Positions 1 through 12,122 are shown, numbered from the stretch's first letter. The stretch: 64,000 bases of DNA from Puffinus mauretanicus (GCA_023333565.1 JAJKFH010000209.1:1720001-1784000); one strand, 5' to 3'. Notes: generated by a model not told the origin, from the letters alone. Numbers and translations are program-made.

Positions 1-3000
1 GTAACATTTGAAATAAACTCTCCTGTAACAGAAGGAAGTTGAACAATGGCAATAGTGGTTTTGTAATAATGAGGTACTCCCCATTGTAATTTTGCACTCA
101 GCCAAAATAAGGCAGGCAAATATAAACCTCTCACCGTAACAAGATAGAGTTGTCCATTACTTTGTCTTCTTCTAAGTGAATTTCTACAAAGTACGCTTAT
201 ATTAAATCATTTCTCAAGTGACCAAACCACAATGTGCATATAACACTGGTACTTGAGACTTTGCACAGGATCTATTCGACATACTAGATTAGACAGAAAA
301 TTCCAGTCCTTTTTTTCCAGCCAGCTCCAGGGCTGTGTTGGCATCTATTATGTACAGAGAAAACTATAAACTTCATTGCTTACCAGTGATGGAGACAAGA
401 AAAAAACCCTGGAAGTTCAAGGATGGGATGATTTCAGTGAAAGAGCTCTGCCTAGGGACCTCTTATACCTGGAGATAAGGCCAGTGTTTCTATCTTGCAA
501 CATTTGAAAAGCAGCTCTTCTTAGATATAGGCTGTGTAATGGCAAGGAGCAGTCGTATTGTAGCCTCAGGGTGCTTACCATTGTAATTTTGATTCATTGC
601 CAGGAGAACTCTCTGCCACTTATTGACAACTGTGGTGTTTAACTTAACACTTGGAAATCCATAGGTAGGCAGACTGTGCAAGTACTTACAATATGCAGCA
701 TTCTTCTAGCCTTTGACTTCACAATACTTGCTCATTGACTCCCCTCTAGTCAATATCCCAAATTTACAGATGGTGAATCAATGACTTCAGGAAGTGCCTG
801 AACTGAGATTACAAAGAAATTGTGTTGAAAAGTTAAATAGGGGGAAAAAAGAGTCCATTCTCTTTGATAATATGAATTAGGCTAGATTTGGTAGTCTCTC
901 AACTGCTTCATGAGGAGTAGAAACTGATGATAGAGCCAGATATTCTTCATGCAGTCCTGTTATTCATAAATAATAGATAAAGTCTCCCTTTCCAGTATAC
1001 AGGAAGAATTTTTATTTAGAAATTCAAGCCTCTCTCCTCCAGCTCTCAGTGAAAAAACTTTCTTTCTAGGGTTCTCCTAAGGTCAAGCTCCCAAGGGCTT
1101 ATGTCCTATTCTTTTGTACCTTATTTCTATCTGTTTCTATGGTGATTGTCACTTTTTAGTGTTTCTCACAAACACTCATTTTTGATGAAACAAAGCTCTT
1201 AAAAACTCTGTGATTCCAGATGTCCTGATGTGCCTGTTGTAGGTTGGAGATGGCTATTGTGTCTACTGAGTCCATTCATAGTGTCCACTGAGTTGTTCTG
1301 GTTTAACTGAGAGTACACCGTTAAAGGAGTACCAGTTCCAATGTAAATGATACTAAATTGAAAGTATTCTTAACCAGTATGCAGACCTCTTAACTAATAC
1401 CAAAACAAAACAATAGTGATTTTATTATGCCACTGCAGCTTTGCTAGTACAACTTTGTTCATGAGCATCTGAATGCCGAATGCAACTGATTGGCCATCGA
1501 CACGGGTGTACCAGGGAAAAATTGTGCTGAAGTTCTGCAGTGTAGACAAGCAACAGTTAAACCTGTTTAAGCATGGTCGGTTCCACAGATTTCCTGGGTT
1601 TGGTGGATTTTTTTATCTTAGCCATAAAGACTGATCTTTGAGTGGGCCAAATTCTGAGACTTGGCATGGATGAACTCTCACGAACTTGCATGGGCATGTA
1701 TCTCGGGTAGAATGCCAGGATTTGCTCTTTTCTGAACTAGATGTGCATGGCAACATTCTGGGTTTGGGTAAAGCTAGGAATGTTTTTTTAAGAGTTTCAT
1801 AAAGGGCTTGTGTTGGATTCTTGCACAAAGAAAATCATATATTCCTCTGAAGTAAAGGTGAGACTGAAATGACATTCAAGGGCGAAAAATCCTGTCATGT
1901 AACCTCTTGACAGATGAAAAGAAAACTACAAAGCAGCAAAAACAACAGTCGGTAAAATATGCCATGTAGCCAGGTTTTCTTGCCACAAAAAAGGCAAAAA
2001 AAAAGCCCAAATACACAACTTGCAATATAGGTCTGGGATTGAAACCTATTTGGGTGACAATATGATTCGATACAAAAATGTTATGGATGTTCTGCTGCTC
2101 TCTAGTAACATTTAAAGGGCTTCTTCAGCAAATGAGAGCTGGAGATGTTAGAGAGCCATATGAGGATACGGTGCTTCCGTAGAGGCTGGAAAATGGGTAA
2201 TGGCTAGCATGTTAGCAGTGATACTCTGGGCACAGCGCAGAGACTAAACATGTTGCGTCCCTGCTTTTGCCTTGATCTGTGATAGAAGTTAGTTCCTGCA
2301 GGCCTTCTGCTGACATGGCTCACCTTCTGTTCCAGCCTGGCTTGTCTGCACCGACTGGTGTGTGGTGGAGGGGCTGGAGCCTTTCACTCTTTCTTTTGGC
2401 CATCTGGTACTGCGGGCAGCGTACCAAGAAAGTTAAACGACCCTCACAGGACTCATGTGCAGGCATGACTGACCCCAGAGTATTACCTAGCATCATCAAG
2501 TGACACTTAAATAGCAGAAGAATGGTTAGAGAATGGCCAATTTCTCTGATTTTTTAAAACACTTCTACTACTACTAAGGACTAATCGTTTTCAGCTGGGC
2601 ATCCTCTTAAAATGTCACTGCAGTTACTTCATCTGTTGCTTAGAAGATGTGCCTACAAAACCACTATCATGATAAAGAAATTTATCAGTTTTAAAACCTG
2701 GATATGACAATCCTATCCTCTAGACTTCTATTTCTGAGCATTATCGGAGAACTTCAAACATCATCATAAAGACAGGTACCTGAGCAATGGTGGAACATCA
2801 GTTGTTCCCATAAGACCCAGCCTGCACTGAGACCCTTGCAGCTGACATATGCGACTGTGGAGAGCAGAGGTGAAGTCAGTGTCCTTCCTGTGGTACAGGA
2901 ATTGGTACATACAACCAGCCATGTAGGACCTTGGCAATACCTGTAAGCATCCATAATGCCTAACAGAAAAGCACAAGTTCTGCATTTGCAGGATTAAGCA

Positions 3001-4392
3001 TATTATTTCATCGAGGGAGGCAATAATATTTGTAAAATGAAGCAAGAGAAAGCATGAACCACAGTTTTGGATCTTATTTTCTCAGGAAATACTTTCTTCT
3101 TTTAACTGCAATTATAACAAATATATATGTTCATGATCAGTTTCTCTAGTGATCTGTGATAAAGCATACTGCTTCCATATATTTTGAGGCCATATTGTAA
3201 TGTGCAGGTCACTTCAGTATCATGCACATGGAATATTATGCATATGCTTATGCATATTAAAACATTGGTGTTGGGAAATGGGGACGGTTTTCTCGTTGGC
3301 TATGGTATAGGGAACCCCATTTAGAAAATGAACTTAAGTGAAGCAGAGGTGAAGTGGGTACTGTACACATGACTATTTCCCTCAGCAGAAGTACTTGGCA
3401 GGCTTGCATTTTTCAAAAGACAAAATCATGTTTGTCTTCCTTGAATGTGCACACATTCCTGGAGATGGGGGATGGTTTTCTTTCTTTCTCTTTCTGTTTT
3501 CCCCTGGCCCCTAAGTGCAGTTGAGTTTCGATAATTTGTCCACAGCAACTGAAGGATATGTTGCAGGGGAGGGAGGAACAGAGTTTGTATTTATTATTGT
3601 AAAAGCTCTTTTTTTCATGTTAATTCCTTTAAAAAAATATAATGGTACGTAGGGGTTACATTACAGGCCTGTTTCACCAACACAAAGTATCTGTACTGGA
3701 GTAGCACATGCAAATGAAGCTGAAACAGAGAATCATTGTTTAATAAAATTTGCTGCAGAAAAAGCAAAACTATCCGTGTTTTAGTAAAGGAAACAAATGA
3801 AAAAAATGCATTTGAGACTGTTCCTTAAAGAGCACTGGGGTTGAGGAAATGTCTTTGTTTGGCTTAATAATCTTATTTCTTCCCATTAACATTTTCAGCA
3901 GATTAACTGTTTAACCATTAAACACCAACCCTACAAGCATTTAAGTGCACAGCTAACTTTGTTCACATGAGTTATCCCACTGAAATGGGAATACTGTCGT
4001 GAGCAAAATGGTTAGGGTCCAGATTAGGAATAGCCAAACTCCTTGAAGCAGCACTTTCAAATACTTTAGAATTAATTCAAACTTTCCCTCTTCTGAGGCT
4101 ATAATATAATTGATTCTTGGCTTAATTGTATTAGAAAGTTTTCATGCAACAGCAAATGCTTCCTAAGTGTTGTTTACCTAGTGGTAATATTTTAAAAATA
4201 GGAATATGCATAATATTGTGCTCCTTTTTGTTCTTATTGCATTGTTATTTTTTACTTGCTTGGTCAAAACTATTTACCTTCTTTTGCTTGAACCATGTGA
4301 CCATTGAGATCTACTCTAGACGTAGTGGTACTTAGTGACTTTATAAAAAGTCACTCTGACCTACTTTAAAGATACCCATTTTTAGAAAGATG

Positions 4393-4444
4393 ACATATAT
4401 GTATATATATGCATATATACGCATGTATATATGCGTGTGTGTAT
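4393..4444. repeat. Alternating purine/pyrimidine (TA/TG/CA) microsatellite
   Basis: Every base from 4393 to 4444 alternates purine and pyrimidine without a break (52 nt), mixing TA, TG, CA and CG steps. It contains short self-complementary blocks around TATATATGCATATATA. This composition can form cruciform or Z-like structures under supercoiling (established knowledge). Whether it does so here is unknown. Confidence 0.85.
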
Positions 4445-7074
4445 TTATTCACATGCACTCTTGCACATAGAAAAAACAAGTTTCTAAATTCCAGGAAATA
4501 TAGTGCAGTCAGTATCAGTCAGCTGGTATCCAAAGAATTTTTGCCAGACAGAACGGTACCTTTGCAGCATGTTTTGTCACAGACTTCAGCAAGGCCAGGA
4601 CTTAAGAGTGAGCATACAGGGCTCACCCCACTGGAATCTGAAGCTCTGTAGCACACTCAAAGCTTCTCTTTAATTGTAGCCTGTCTTACATGTGGAGATC
4701 ATCATGTCTGTCTGTGACAGACCCCTTTCTTGTTGGGTATTTGTGGTTCGAGGAGTGATACTTTGAACCAGGCTAGGTGGAGCATCTTCTGAAGCGTGTA
4801 AGTGCAAACTCTGTAGGAAAGCCACATTCATCATTAACTGAAATGGGATAAAAAACATGGTGCAGGTCTCACACTAGTAAAGTTTTCCCAACTGGAAATG
4901 ACAATAGAAGATTTGTCTGCTTTGTGTAAAAGATGTATTGTGCAATACTATACAGTTCTTTGGAGTGAAAAACAAGAGAGACAGAAGAAACAATAGCATT
5001 TTTTCCCAGTAAAGTGAGCAATCAGAATTTAGCTGTGACACCAGCTGACACTTACGGTGTTGTACATCCCATCCTCTGTATAACACCAAGTAAAGGATCA
5101 GTTTGGGGAATTTTAAATGTTCTGTTGGCAAGACCTAATAATCTATTACTATCATGATAATTCTAATCCTCCAGCACCCTACCCATGCGCTGAGCAGCCT
5201 GATAAGGAGACATCTGACATGATAAAAACAGTCCTCAGAGATTCCTGGGTTTTACCTTGCAACTGCTGTCAGTGCAAACATAGGCTGGAGTGACACCACC
5301 TTCCATTCTTCACTCCAGAGATTTATTCAAGAGTCTGTATGGTGCTGCTCCCTCCAACAACTACCTCAATGTCTAAAGTCTCTTCCTTGTTTGAGCAGCT
5401 TGCTAAATTTTGTAACAAAGAAAGGGAAAATATATACCCCTGCTGAAAATGCCAAATACAAAATGTTTGTGACTTCAGCTGAGTGGTTTGTTTCAAAGTT
5501 AAAACTTGGTCTGTACTTGGTAAGGGCTGCCAATATAGCTGATAACCACTAAAGTTGTACTGGTAGCTTTCTTCAAGGGAGATGATGCTTGTAAGAAAAG
5601 TGGTAATTCACTAATACCAATTCAGTCGGTTCCTTGGACAGAGAAACCTATGCTGGTAAAATGACCATATCTACATAAGAGCCTTTGGAAGTATAGCTGT
5701 GACACTCAGAAGAAAAAAAATATGATCAAAACCCTTACCATCATAGCTATGCCTGCAAAACTTCTGAGTATATACCAGGTCTCAGAAAAGCATCTGCATC
5801 TGAAGAATGAAAAATAGGCTTTGAAGTAAGGAGCCCTCAGTGAAGATGAATGGGCTGAGGTCACAACTCTGCATGTTTTATTGTTTTAGTCCATCTGACT
5901 TGCAGAACAAACAAGGCAGCCAAGTGCTGATTTACAGGGGGAAGGTTATCTTCCTGACGAATAAGGACCAAATGTTTTGGTTTTGAGAAACAAAATCAGA
6001 TTCTATGGAACATAAAATCCTTGGAACCTGCTGCTGATTTCCTGCCTTTGGGAATTTCTTTTTGCAGCTGGCAGAAGCTTAAAACAGTAAAATTGTGCAG
6101 CTTAGGAAGCTTTTCACAGCAGTGGCTTCCTAATGCTAAGTACGACAGAGTCGTAAAACATGCCACAGAGAAAATGAGTAATTGTAGCTGATTTCTTGTT
6201 TAATCTAACAGGTTTTCAAGCTAACTTAATTTAATTATTGTCATTCTCTTGCACCAGTTTTTACTTGCAGGTTGGTTAAGGATCGACTACAGGTGGAAAA
6301 CTGGGTCCAACTAAGTACCAACCAGGAGCCCTTACGAAAACATGGCAAACTGGCAAATCCAAATATGGATTTCTGAACTCCACAATGTACAGAACTACTC
6401 TGATAGCCTTAGTTGTCTAGCAAATGGGTGTTTTCATGGAAATCTAACATTTAAGCTATCACAAGCCAATATGCACAAGAAAAAAAAAAAAAGGACTCTA
6501 CCAAATTTACTCCATAAAAGCTTTGGGGTAGGTAGATCCACAAAGAGACTCTAGCCTTCAATGTTAGACACGACAGATTCTCAAAATCCCAAAAGCCTCC
6601 TAACCTGCCAAGGAGGAAAAAATTCTTTGGCTCAATATTTCTGCCCATGATTATTTGCGATATCTTAACACAGCTGCAGTACTCAGGGACCTACCTTACA
6701 ACTAAGCCCAATGAAACATGAGGACATCTTACATGGAGAATGACTTGGTTTATCAAATATATTAATAATCATATCACCCTGCTGGATGGTGGATAGCTAC
6801 TCTGCCCAATTTGGAGAAAATAATTCTTCCTTATGTCAGTTGAGTATTTTAGCCATTGGTCTACTGGACATACTGGAATGGGATAGCCTTGTGTCTTGCA
6901 TAGAAACAGTGCCACCTATATCCATAATTAAATACACACTGGAGCAGGGATTTGGACCTATCTGTGCCTCTTGCCAGTCAAATGTGCTGAACACTGCACT
7001 GCAAGATAAAACTCTCCTCGTCTATCTATGACCCAATTAATATTTAATTGTTTTATGCAAAATGAAACAGGAGA

Positions 7075-7215
7075 AGCAGGGTTTTTTTCAGAACAGTGTG
7101 TAGGTAGGACTTCTCCTGAGAGAATGGGAACCTGGTTCATGTCTCTTATGCTCAATCTGACAAAGTGTCCCATGCCCAAAATCAGTGCCCTAACTATTGA
7201 GCTGTTGGAGAACAT
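7075..7215 (-). repeat. Degraded tRNA-derived SINE-like element
   Basis: Read on the minus strand, positions 7208 down to 7186 give CAGCTCAATAGTTAGGGCAC, which resembles the RNA polymerase III A box of a tRNA head. About 65 nt further along the minus strand lies a weak B-box-like patch (CCAGGTTCCCATTCT). The A-to-B spacing is longer than in a tRNA, so an insertion or a different family is possible. No poly(A) tail or target-site duplication could be defined. Confidence 0.35.
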
Positions 7216-8658
7216 CCCATGATTTCTTACAAAAGGGCTGAGCAGCTTTAGTTCCTACTTCAGAAAGAGAGTTCCCAGCTGAGAATTGCAGTAAGAGATA
7301 TGTGCCTTCCCCTTCACAATTAACCTTGACTGAGGCTTGATGTATCTGTCAGTAACTAAGTTGTGTACAACTGCACTTCTTTGGACTACAGCGTCATTTT
7401 ATCTCCTTGTATTTCTGTAACTTTGTAAGTTTGTTGTGGTTTAGATTGCTGTTTGGCGTGTGATCAATGCTGTATTTGAAAAACAAAACTTGCTCCAAGA
7501 AAGCTCGAGAAAGCAAGAGATCATAGTTGAAAGCTTTTTTGGGAAAAGTGCTTGTTTTTCTGGATACAGTGATCATTGTTCAGCTGTTAAGATTATTTAA
7601 ACTGAACAATTCTACATTAGTTAACAGTTCTATTACAGGACTTATTGTATAAGCAAAGTCTTCCCTAAAATGGAGGCCTCTCAATAAATAGAAAAATAAA
7701 GTAAAATTAATTTGTGCTCAGAGAACCAGCCCCAAAATCAGGGACCACTTTTGTCTTATTTTGAGGGGTTTAAGGTGAGTCTGTACTGTTGGCCACTTGA
7801 CACATCGTATTTGAGTGAGAAAAGTTGTCAAGGTGTTCTTCCTCTCCCACGTGTGTTTCTAGAAGGAACAATTCTTAATACTATATGTTCTGAGTCATAA
7901 TAGCAAATATTACTGGAATGTTACAAAAGTCTTTAAAAAAGCAAACTAAGTTTAGCTCAATTATTTATCAGCCCTTTCCCAGATAAAGGTGTCAGCACAG
8001 ACAATATTTGAAATTCATGTAGTGTTTGATTAGACTGATTGATTGTTCTTACAGGTGAAGATATTAACATTCATTAGTCTTACTTACTGGTCATTAGTAC
8101 TGCCTTTATTATCAAGTAAAGAATAAATAGAAATCCTAATAAAAATTCATCAACTCTTATGATTTCCAGTGCATTAGATCTGTTGTTTTAAGGCTGACAA
8201 CACAAAAGTTTGTTCTAAACATTTCAAAAATCCTCTAATAAATCCTTTATATCTTAACTCTTTTAAACTTAAGCAGGCTAAGAGAGATTCACATATATCC
8301 AACATAATAAAGCGCTAATTGCATGTTTTTTACTAACACACTAACACACTCCTATGTGATTCTGCAGAATGGTTAAAACTTGTTACATATAAAATAACTA
8401 ACCACAATTAATCTCTATTAAAGAAAAGTCAAATTGCTGTATTATATTTTGACAGCAAATAAGAGAAGAAAACCCCAAGAAGACTAAGAAATCATGCAAA
8501 ATTTAATAGGTTTCATTTTAATTGATCATTTTAGTGGTACACAAAATGTTACAAAATGAAAAGCCTATTAGTAATCATTGTTCAAAAAATGCACTTTACT
8601 CCCATTAATTTACTTATATGATTTCAGTGGAAGCACATTGAAAGTGCAGCTGTAAATA

Positions 8659-8690
8659 TTTTTAATCTTTGACTTTTTTTTTTACAGGAG
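8659..8690 (+). promoter_or_regulatory. AKAP6: 3' splice acceptor of terminal AKAP6 exon (NAGNAG)
   Basis: A T-rich polypyrimidine run (8673-8683) is followed by ACAG ending at 8687, then GAG at 8688-8690. A possible branch-point A lies in TTTTTAATC at about 8664-8665. The first AG (8687) is preferred because CAG is a strong acceptor and GAG a poor one. Both choices keep the same frame and differ by one Glu codon. Confidence 0.8.
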
Positions 8691-11600
8691 CCTCTGAATG
8701 TTATTGATCCCAGTTTGATGGATCTAAATGGTCCAAGTGAAGATGCACTAGAATGGGACGAAACTGACATAAGTAATAAGCTCATCAGTATTCATGAAGA
8801 CTTAAGTGATCCTGATCAGGAACTCAAGAAGGATGATCTAAGCCAGAAACCTGCTTCAGGAGAATGTGGTGATAACGATGTGAATGAAGACGAAAGTATC
8901 AGTGATCGTGGAAGTCCTCTTTATTGTCCCAGCATTACTTCCCCTCCAAATCCTCACATCTATCAGGTCTATAGTCTTCATAATATTGAATTATCAGAAA
9001 AAAAACACATGCCTTTTTTGAAAAAAACATCCAAACTCTCCAATGTAACACAGTCTAACATTTTAAACAAAAGTCTTAGTAAAGACTCGTCATTTTCATC
9101 TACCAAATCCCTGCCAGACCTAATAGGGGGGACCACATTGGCAAAACCATATAACTATATGTATCACAGTGGAAACATAAGCAGGCATTCTGAGAGTGAG
9201 AGTGGGATAGTGAGTGAATGTGATACAGAAACTACAAATAATTCAGAAATTTTTTTGCTAAATGATATTGAAAGCACTCAGAGTAATCCTGAAATTGGGC
9301 ATGCAGAAACTCAAGTGGATGATATAGTCGATGTAATAAAACAAAAAATAAAGCAAGATGAAGAAGACCATGCTAGTCTCTCAGACAACTTCCACTTGGC
9401 ACCTTCTGCATGTTGTGGAAGTGAAAATGATGAGGATTTGGACAGCATTACCATGTGTAACCCTGTTTGTCTAGAAGAATTGCAAGGAAAACATGACGTG
9501 TTTACATTTTATGATTACTCATATCTTCAAGGCTCCAAATTCAAATTACCAGTGATAATGAAACAATCGCAAATTGAAAAAACACATACAGAGGGCAGTT
9601 TGTTTCATGGGTTTTGTTTTGATAAAATACCTGGTAAATCTGAACATAAGCCTGAAGAGTCACAACCAGATGGGTTTATTCATGACCGTACTCTGGCAAG
9701 TATCCCTGGCGAATCAGATCCCAATTCCTGTAAATCTGCAGAAAGTGTAAGAAAATTAACTGTTACAGAGAATACAAGACAGGTTTCAACTTTATCTCGT
9801 AGTTCTTCATTAGAATCTCTGTCTGTAGTAGGTGATTTGTTCAGCTCAGGTATTTTTAAAAGTGGAGATGGTCTTCAGCGAAGCACCTCTTTGGAGAGCT
9901 GGCTGACTTCCTACAAAAGCAATGAAGATCTTTTTAGTCATCATGGCTCAGGAGACATAAGTGCAAGCAGTGATTCTGTTGGAGAGCTCAGCAAAAGGAC
10001 ATTAGATCTTTTGAATCGCTTAGAGAATATCCAGAGTCCTTTAGATCAAAAGATAAAGCGCAGCATCTCTGATATAACACTCCAAAGTAGCTCTCAAAAA
10101 ATGTCTTTTACTGGACAGCTGTCTTTAGATATTGCATCCTCAATCAACGAAGACTCAGCAGCTTCTCTCACTGAACTCAGCAGCAGTGAGGATCTTTCTC
10201 TCTGCTCTGAAGACATTGTACTGCACAGAAATAAAATACCAGATTCAAATGCATCATTTAGAAAACACCTTAATAGATCTGTAGCTGATGAGAGCGATGT
10301 CAATGTCAGCATGATTGTTAATGTCTCCTGCACTTCTGCTTGTACTGATGATGAAGATGACAGTGATTTGCTTTCAAGTTCCACCCTTACCTTAACTGAG
10401 GAGGAGCTAGGTATCAAAGATGAAGATGATGACTCCAGTATAGCAACTGATGAGGATATTTATGAAGAATGCAATTTAATTTCAGGACTTGATTATATAA
10501 AAAATGAACTCCAAACTTGGATTAGACCAAAATTTTCTTTGACAAGGGAGAAGAGAAAAAGTAACCTTAGTGATGAAATTCAGCGCAGTAAAGAAGTTAG
10601 TAATGACACATCGAAAGCCACAGATACATTAAGCATTGAAACACTATTGAATGGTTCAGTACAGAAAATATCAGAAAATAATGGCAATAGTAAGAATGTA
10701 CCACATGATCGTGAAAAAGGGACAAAGAGTCACCTGGTGAAAGACACCTCTCAGGCTGTGAAGGATCAGCTTGTGGATGATATGGAGAATGGCAATGTTG
10801 AAAATACTCTTGGCAGTCAAAAGGAAGGTCTTGTTAGAACATCAGCAACTCCCAAAACTCATGCATCGCTTGATGTCAGAGAAGCTGAAAGTGAATGTTG
10901 TGTCTGTGAAGCATTTACAGACAGTTCAGATGATTCACATATGGATGCCAAGGAGACTGTTCTGTCATCAGATGGATCCAGAAATCCTCCAAAAGAATGT
11001 CAAAGTCATCTTCAGCCTGATCGTCACTCTGTTGCTTCCTCTCCTGCTAAAAAGCCTTGTCTTGAATCTTCCTCAGAAATTAATTGTGTAGACATACAAG
11101 ATACAGCTTTACAAACATCCTTACCTAATGGTCAACATCATAGAATAAGCATTACTGAAAAATCTACTGATTGCTGTGCAGCCTTGAAATCCAATGAAGC
11201 AGAATGCGACTCCTCAGCCAATGGTCTTGATTCATGCTGTAACTGTGAATCTGCTGCTTTTGATAAAAGAAACATGGAAGATGGCTCAGTACACAATTTT
11301 GTGAGGGAGATAATAGACATGGCATCAACAGCTTTGAAAAGTAAATCACAACCTGAATGTGAGTCATCTGTTCCAGCTTCATTAGCACAGATCAAGGAAA
11401 AAGTGTTAGAACACTCTCACAGACCCATTCAGCTAAGAAAAGGGGACTTCTATTCTTATCTTTCACTTTCTTCTCATGATAGTGACTGTGGAGAGGTAGT
11501 CAAATACATAGAGGAAAAGAGCAGCACTCCTGTGCCACTGGACTTCACAGATGAGAGAGAAAATATTGAATGCTTTTTTGAAGCCTGTCCTGAGGAAGAA

Positions 11601-12122
11601 CGAGTTGAGCAGCAGCAATCCATTTCTAATGGTACTCCTGAAGCACGAGTTGAGCAGCAGCAACCTATTTCTAACACTATTTCTGAAACATCTCCAGAGA
11701 CACTAGGTGAAGTGACTCTAGAGTCATTAGAAGAAGATAAAACCTTATCTGAAGGTAGGGATTTATCTTTCTTATGTGATGATGACAATGACATAAACAT
11801 CCCCAATCCTAACAAACAAAATGCATCAAACAATTTGAAAAATGCTGATGATGATTTGCTGATTTCAGATGGGCAAACTGAAGGTTTGGAAAAGAATTGT
11901 CCAGAGCTTAGCACTAAAAAGAGTAGTACAGGAAAATCACCTGGAACTGAAGAGCCCAAAGGATGTGTTGCTGCTTCTGAAGAGGCTTCAGCTATAGAGT
12001 TTCAGTTAAAGCCTGGCCATTCACAGAAAAAGGATGTTTTGCATCAGAATAGTAAAACTCTTACTTGTGAAGAAAATCTCCTGAATCTTCATAAGGAAAG
12101 ACATATAAATATGCACAGATAG
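8688..12122 (+). CDS. AKAP6: AKAP6 (mAKAP) terminal coding exon, C-terminal ~1144 residues
   Basis: This is the C-terminal half of A-kinase anchoring protein 6. AKAP6 is a scaffold of the nuclear envelope and sarcoplasmic reticulum in heart, muscle and neurons that gathers PKA, PDE4D3, calcineurin, PP2A, RSK3 and RyR2 (established for mammals). The exon opens in frame after the acceptor with EPLNVIDPSLMDLNG and ends with NLHKERHINMHR and a TAG stop at 12120-12122. The tail matches the end of human AKAP6, which is 2319 residues long. Counting from the first exon residue: paired RS(S/T)SLES boxes near 371 and 398, a basic KRSIS site near 457, an Asp/Glu-rich stretch at 553-594, the RII-binding helix at 872-887, the DFYSYLSLSSHDSD block at 920-933, and a 15-residue tandem repeat at 972-1001. 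Most of the chain is Ser/Asp/Glu-rich and probably disordered. The spectrin repeats lie in upstream exons outside the window. No frameshift or internal stop is seen. The identification is firm; the exact exon start has a one-codon ambiguity. Confidence 0.96.
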   Translation, partial: EPLNVIDPSLMDLNGPSEDALEWDETDISNKLISIHEDLSDPDQELKKDDLSQKPASGECGDNDVNEDESISDRGSPLYCPSITSPPNPHIYQVYSLHNIELSEKKHMPFLKKTSKLSNVTQSNILNKSLSKDSSFSSTKSLPDLIGGTTLAKPYNYMYHSGNISRHSESESGIVSECDTETTNNSEIFLLNDIESTQSNPEIGHAETQVDDIVDVIKQKIKQDEEDHASLSDNFHLAPSACCGSENDEDLDSITMCNPVCLEELQGKHDVFTFYDYSYLQGSKFKLPVIMKQSQIEKTHTEGSLFHGFCFDKIPGKSEHKPEESQPDGFIHDRTLASIPGESDPNSCKSAESVRKLTVTENTRQVSTLSRSSSLESLSVVGDLFSSGIFKSGDGLQRSTSLESWLTSYKSNEDLFSHHGSGDISASSDSVGELSKRTLDLLNRLENIQSPLDQKIKRSISDITLQSSSQKMSFTGQLSLDIASSINEDSAASLTELSSSEDLSLCSEDIVLHRNKIPDSNASFRKHLNRSVADESDVNVSMIVNVSCTSACTDDEDDSDLLSSSTLTLTEEELGIKDEDDDSSIATDEDIYEECNLISGLDYIKNELQTWIRPKFSLTREKRKSNLSDEIQRSKEVSNDTSKATDTLSIETLLNGSVQKISENNGNSKNVPHDREKGTKSHLVKDTSQAVKDQLVDDMENGNVENTLGSQKEGLVRTSATPKTHASLDVREAESECCVCEAFTDSSDDSHMDAKETVLSSDGSRNPPKECQSHLQPDRHSVASSPAKKPCLESSSEINCVDIQDTALQTSLPNGQHHRISITEKSTDCCAALKSNEAECDSSANGLDSCCNCESAAFDKRNMEDGSVHNFVREIIDMASTALKSKSQPECESSVPASLAQIKEKVLEHSHRPIQLRKGDFYSYLSLSSHDSDCGEVVKYIEEKSSTPVPLDFTDERENIECFFEACPEEERVEQQQSISNGTPEARVEQQQPISNTISETSPETLGEVTLESLEEDKTLSEGRDLSFLCDDDNDINIPNPNKQNASNNLKNADDDLLISDGQTEGLEKNCPELSTKKSSTGKSPGTEEPKGCVAASEEASAIEFQLKPGHSQKKDVLHQNSKTLTCEENLLNLHKERHINMHR
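11301..11348 (+). other. AKAP6: PKA RII-binding amphipathic helix of AKAP6
   Basis: This stretch encodes VREIIDMASTALKSKS. The spacing of V, I, I, A and L gives the hydrophobic face of an A-kinase anchoring helix, and it corresponds to the mapped RII-binding site of human AKAP6 (about residues 2055-2072). The key aliphatic residues are intact, so binding to the RII dimer is expected to be retained (inference). Confidence 0.9.
11601..11690 (+). repeat. AKAP6: In-frame 45-bp tandem duplication within AKAP6
   Basis: Two adjacent 15-codon units start at 11601 and 11646. They read RVEQQQSISNGTPEA and RVEQQQPISNTISET. The first 23 bases of each unit are identical, and later positions have diverged. 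It lies downstream of the conserved DFYSYLSLSSHDSD block, in the region that in mammals contributes to PP2A binding. I do not recall this repeat from human AKAP6. Confidence 0.85.

Larger units (their letters stand above)
1..8687 (+). other. AKAP6: 3' part of the last AKAP6 intron (5' end outside window)
   Basis: This stretch lies directly upstream of the acceptor of the terminal AKAP6 exon, so it is intron on the + strand. I looked for spectrin-repeat-like or other AKAP6-like peptide in the ORFs here and saw none; all ORFs are under 95 codons and resemble no family I know. It is AT-rich with scattered A and T runs. Visible structure is limited to an alternating purine/pyrimidine tract at 4393-4444 and a tRNA-SINE-like patch on the minus strand near 7075-7215. 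A very short upstream exon could be missed by eye. Confidence 0.75.

Noticed and set aside
10094..11959. Minus-strand and other-frame ORFs (up to 161 codons) inside the AKAP6 exon
   Set aside because: They are antisense or out-of-frame shadows of a long coding exon; compositions are low-complexity Ser/Leu and match no family.
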